Source of the DNA: JANOSH01 sp031415695
GTDB lineage: Bacteria; Actinomycetota; Acidimicrobiia; Acidimicrobiales; Ilumatobacteraceae
Assembly: GCA_031415695.1 (NCBI GenBank)
Contig: JANOSH010000027.1
Location: forward strand, 5,620-69,619
Direction: 5' to 3'
Length of the DNA: 64,000 bases
This document shows, piece after piece, positions 61,869-64,000 of this stretch. Below the pieces are notes generated by a model. That model saw only the letters and a list, made by a program, of their open reading frames with translations, was not told the origin of the DNA and ran no database searches. The position numbers were made by a program, and so were the translations under genes. How positions within the stretch are numbered: the stretch's first letter is position 1; every line of letters starts with the position of its first letter.

Positions 61869-61913
61869 GGTCGGCAGTGAACGCGTTGAATCCCCCGACG
61901 CGTTCACTGCCGA
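61869..61913. terminator. Perfect 17-bp hairpin after the surface-protein gene
   Basis: Arms GTCGGCAGTGAACGCGT (61869-61885) and ACGCGTTCACTGCCGAC (61897-61913), 11-nt loop rich in C. It begins 2 nt after the stop codon. No T-run on either strand. Its presence argues that the next gene starts downstream, at GTG 61937, rather than at the in-frame codon at 61877. Confidence 0.75.
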
Positions 61914-61936
61914 CAGGCCAAGCTAGCGTCAGGCCG

Positions 61937-63007
61937 GTGGAAGAAGCACCCGAGGAATTTGCCACGGTCCGTTCTGGCGAACAGCTGGACTGGGCGCGAC
62001 TCGATGCCTACTTGAGGGCACATCTCGACGACGTTCGCGATGCTCCGCCGTTGGAGGTTTGGCAGTTTCCAAACGGTGCCGCCAACCTGACCTACCTCAT
62101 TGGCTACGGGGCGCTCGAGCTGGTTGTTCGTCGGCCTCCGTTCGGAACGCTCGCCCCCGGGGCCCACGACATGCGCCGAGAGCACCGAGTGCTGTCGCGT
62201 TTGTGGCAACACACGACGCTTGCGCCCCGGGCATACCTGTTCTGCGACGACCACTCCGTTATTGGAAGCGACTTCTTCGTCATGGAACGCCGCCATGGTG
62301 AAGTTGTCCGGGGGGTCATTCCGGCATCCATGTCCCACCACGACAACGTCGGGCACCGGATGAGCATGGCCATCGCCGACGCTCTAGCCGAGTTCCACAA
62401 GCTCGATCCGGCCGCATGCGATCTTGGCGATCTCGGCAAACCAGACGGTTTCGTCGCCCGTCAGGTGTCGGGATGGAAGAAGCGATGGGATCTTGTCGAT
62501 CTCGGCAAGCAACCGCTGATGGACGACATCCACGCTCGGCTTGAACGTACGATGCCGGCAAGCACCCGAGTGTCATTTGTACACAACGACCTGAAGCTCG
62601 ACAACTGCCAGTTCAACCCTGCCGATCCCGACCGGGTCCAAAGCTTCTTCGATTGGGACATGACCACCATCGGCGACCCACTCATCGACCTGGGCACCCT
62701 GTTGAACTACTGGCCCGACCCCGATGACCCCCAAGCTGTGCGCCGAGCAAGCCACGAAGGAATGCTCGAGATGGGCTTAGCGAGCCGAGCTGCAATGGCC
62801 GAGCGGTACGCAGAACGAAGTGGCATCGACCTGGCCAGGATCGACTGGTACGAGGCGTTCGCCCAATGGAAGACAGCGGTCGTCGTCCAACAACTGCATG
62901 TTCGCTGGGTGCGGGGAGAATCGACCGACCCGCGCATGGAAACCATCGCCGACTCCGTCCCCGTCCTGGCGGCCGCAGCCGACAGGCTTCTCACCCCGAA
63001 CTTGTGA
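61937..63007 (+). CDS. APH-fold phosphotransferase (acyl-CoA-dehydrogenase-associated type), second copy
   Basis: 356 residues from GTG 61937 (VEEAPEEFATVRSGEQLDWA). N-lobe LELVVRRPPFGTLAPGAHDM, catalytic loop VHNDLKLDNCQFN (Asp), DWDMTTIGDPLIDLGTLLNYW. The catalytic loop has HND where the paralogue at 41463 has HGD; both are functional variants in the superfamily. Likely small-molecule kinase. Ends in a bifurcated hairpin shared with the convergent thioredoxin-like gene. Confidence 0.88.
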   Translation: MEEAPEEFATVRSGEQLDWARLDAYLRAHLDDVRDAPPLEVWQFPNGAANLTYLIGYGALELVVRRPPFGTLAPGAHDMRREHRVLSRLWQHTTLAPRAYLFCDDHSVIGSDFFVMERRHGEVVRGVIPASMSHHDNVGHRMSMAIADALAEFHKLDPAACDLGDLGKPDGFVARQVSGWKKRWDLVDLGKQPLMDDIHARLERTMPASTRVSFVHNDLKLDNCQFNPADPDRVQSFFDWDMTTIGDPLIDLGTLLNYWPDPDDPQAVRRASHEGMLEMGLASRAAMAERYAERSGIDLARIDWYEAFAQWKTAVVVQQLHVRWVRGESTDPRMETIADSVPVLAAAADRLLTPNL

Positions 63008-63045
63008 GGCTATGGCGGACGAGGTCCGCCACAACCTCACAAGTT
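62999..63045. terminator. Bidirectional terminator-like hairpin between convergent genes
   Basis: Outer arms AACTTGTGAGG / CCTCACAAGTT (11 bp) enclose an inner stem TGGCGGA / TCCGCCA with loop CGAGG. It contains both stop codons: TGA of the phosphotransferase (63005-63007) and, on the minus strand, the TGA (63039-63037) that ends the thioredoxin-like frame. This symmetry supports 63037 as the genuine end of that gene. Confidence 0.75.
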
Positions 63046-63723
63046 GCGGATGGCTTCGAGAACTTTTTCGGGCTTGATGGCGCCGTTGAACTTGGCGCGG
63101 GCGTTGCCGTTGGCATCGAAGACAATGCCGGCTGGCTGACCTGTGATGCCAAGCTGCTTCCATGACTCGTAGCTCTTATCCCAGTACATCGGGATGGTCT
63201 TAACGCCCGTCGTAGAGACAAACTCCTGTGCGTACTTCAGATTGTCTTGGCTGCCGAGCCCAATGATGCGAACGTCAGCGCCATGTTCCCGAGCAAACTG
63301 CTCGAGTACGGGGGCTTCTCCCCGACAAGCGCTTCAATGTGGTGCCCAGAACCACACGAGTAAGGGCCTATCGCCATAGCTCAACGACGCCAGGTCGATC
63401 TGGCCGCCGCTCGATAGGTCGGTGACCGAAATCGCTGGCAGCCCCTTACCTTTTGGGACGGCGGTGGGTGCAACGGTCACAGGGGCGGGTGCAGTAGTTG
63501 GCGTTAATGCGGTAGTCGCCGAGGCAGCACCCGCAGCGGTTGTAGCCACCGAAGCCGGGGGTTGGGTCGTGGCGGGCACGGGCGCAGCCGTAGTCGCGGC
63601 GACGTTGGCTGCCGGCTCAGACACGGGGCCGGGTGCAGCGATTGGAGCCTGCGAAGTGGTCGAGCCGCATGCAGCAAGCGACAGCAAGACAACTGCTCCA
63701 GCAAAAGACAGTCGGGATCTCAT
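63037..63723 (-). CDS. Thioredoxin-like (TlpA-type) lipoprotein with in-frame TGA at the first redox Cys; candidate selenoprotein
   Basis: Read from ATG 63723, the protein begins MRSRLSFAGAVVLLSLAACG (lipobox LAAC, Cys19), then an Ala/Pro/Thr linker to about residue 105. The thioredoxin fold follows: LLVWFWAPH, then TGA at residue 130, then SACRGEAPVLEQFA. The redox motif is therefore U/stop-S-A-C (130-133), replacing CxxC. The frame remains open for 99 more codons with thioredoxin features: VRIIGLGSQDN, TIPMYWDKS and the cis-Pro region GITGQPAGIV, ending normally at 63037. Total 228 residues if TGA is read. A normal gene caller would stop at 63334. The TGA lies exactly at the catalytic Cys and no other damage is seen, favouring selenocysteine recoding over decay. 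A Cys-to-stop nonsense mutation or sequencing error remains possible. Confidence 0.72.
63290..63324 (-). promoter_or_regulatory. Hairpins after the in-frame TGA (SECIS candidate)
   Basis: On the mRNA strand, CGGGG-AGAAGC-CCCCG (63324-63309) begins 9 nt after the TGA, with its loop 14 nt after it; a second stem, CGAGCA-GUU-UGCUCG (63304-63290), follows. The first has a short G-containing apical loop at about the distance expected for a bacterial SECIS. I see no clear bulged U, so recognition by SelB is unproven. Confidence 0.4.
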
Positions 63724-64000
63724 TACAAAAGTGTACGAGGCCGACTCCGCAACCGGATGTGACAAATCTATTCCCGGAGCGAATGCCCAATCGTCGGGGT
63801 TACAACGCCACTTCGGCGACTCAGAGTCGGATATGTCGGTGTTCGTGAGCAGGTTTTCGACTCTGAGACTGTCATGGCCAAGGGCCGCCATGATGGTGGA
63901 GAATGGTCGTGGGTCTGGTTGAGCTCGTTCCACTCTGGTGCGGTTGAGCCTGTCTCTGAGACTGAAGCCTGGGGTCTTCGTTCGGCACCATGACTTGTTG
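63724..64000. other. Terminal 277 nt, no gene assigned
   Basis: A minus-strand frame continues from the thioredoxin-like gene up to about 63933 but does not look like coding sequence before its ATG 63723. Repeated GACTCTGAGAC-like words occur near 63818-63833, 63859-63870 and 63953-63962. Nothing else recognised. Confidence 0.5.

Noticed and set aside
63334..63933. 199-residue protein ending at WFWAPH as a complete gene
   Set aside because: It stops exactly before the redox Cys position and leaves 99 thioredoxin-like codons unread; the extension upstream of ATG 63723 is not coding-like.
1..64000. CRISPR arrays, tRNA or rRNA genes, insertion sequences
   Set aside because: I found no spaced direct repeats, no cloverleaf-like sequence in the intergenic gaps and no transposase motifs; absence is by eye only.

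Overview
The window is GC-rich, densely packed bacterial chromosome with short intergenic gaps, many ATGA/GTGA gene overlaps and frequent GTG starts. Gene content points to a Gram-positive-type actinobacterium, probably class Acidimicrobiia (Ilumatobacter-like). The signs are a PASTA-domain Ser/Thr kinase, a RipA-like NlpC/P60 hydrolase, a surface protein with an LPRTG sorting signal, groES under a CIRCE operator, many acyl-CoA and SDR enzymes, and the order ligA / MetE-like / mnmA / cysteine desulfurase also known from mycobacteria. The class-level assignment is inference; no rRNA or other marker is present.

Layout. 1-1.7 kb: 5' part of gltX and a winged-helix gene whose frame runs 499 nt into gltX. 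1.7-5.5 kb: SDR, 6-phosphogluconate dehydrogenase, G6P dehydrogenase and a histidine phosphatase, an oxidative pentose-phosphate operon. 5.5-12.4 kb: acyl-CoA dehydrogenase, SCP2 protein, zinc-ribbon membrane protein, SDR, PASTA kinase, small membrane protein, TadE-like protein. 12.4-19.4 kb: ligA, MetE-like protein, two membrane proteins, mnmA, cysteine desulfurase. 19.4-21.5 kb: two-component system. 21.6-24.8 kb: tandem repeat, then paaA-B-C-E without paaD. 24.8-34.8 kb: EcsC-like protein, secreted repeat/beta-propeller protein, pcrA, a trypsin-fold pseudoprotease candidate, HAD phosphatase, short-form NAD-glutamate dehydrogenase. 34.8-39.5 kb: acyl-CoA synthetase, acyltransferase-SGNH protein, amidohydrolase. 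40-40.7 kb: Phd/PIN toxin-antitoxin pair with two dyad elements upstream. 40.7-50 kb: dienelactone hydrolase, APH-fold kinase, NlpC/P60, guaA, lipoprotein, ParA, ketosteroid-dehydrogenase-like flavoprotein, M23 lipoprotein. 49.7-53 kb: methyltransferase and two glycosyltransferase-type genes. 53-55 kb: broken P-loop ATPase and TPR remnants. 55-58.9 kb: two Nudix genes, membrane protein, groEL, groES. 59-63 kb: LPRTG surface protein and a second APH-fold kinase.

The most notable feature is at the right end. A thioredoxin-like (TlpA-type) lipoprotein gene (minus strand, 63723-63037) is interrupted by a single in-frame TGA exactly where the first Cys of the redox CxxC motif belongs, giving U-S-A-C. 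The frame then stays open for 99 more thioredoxin-like codons to a normal stop, and short hairpins follow the TGA. This fits a selenocysteine-containing extracytoplasmic thioredoxin, which ordinary gene callers would truncate at the TGA. Selenocysteine machinery is not in the window, so recoding is inferred, not shown.
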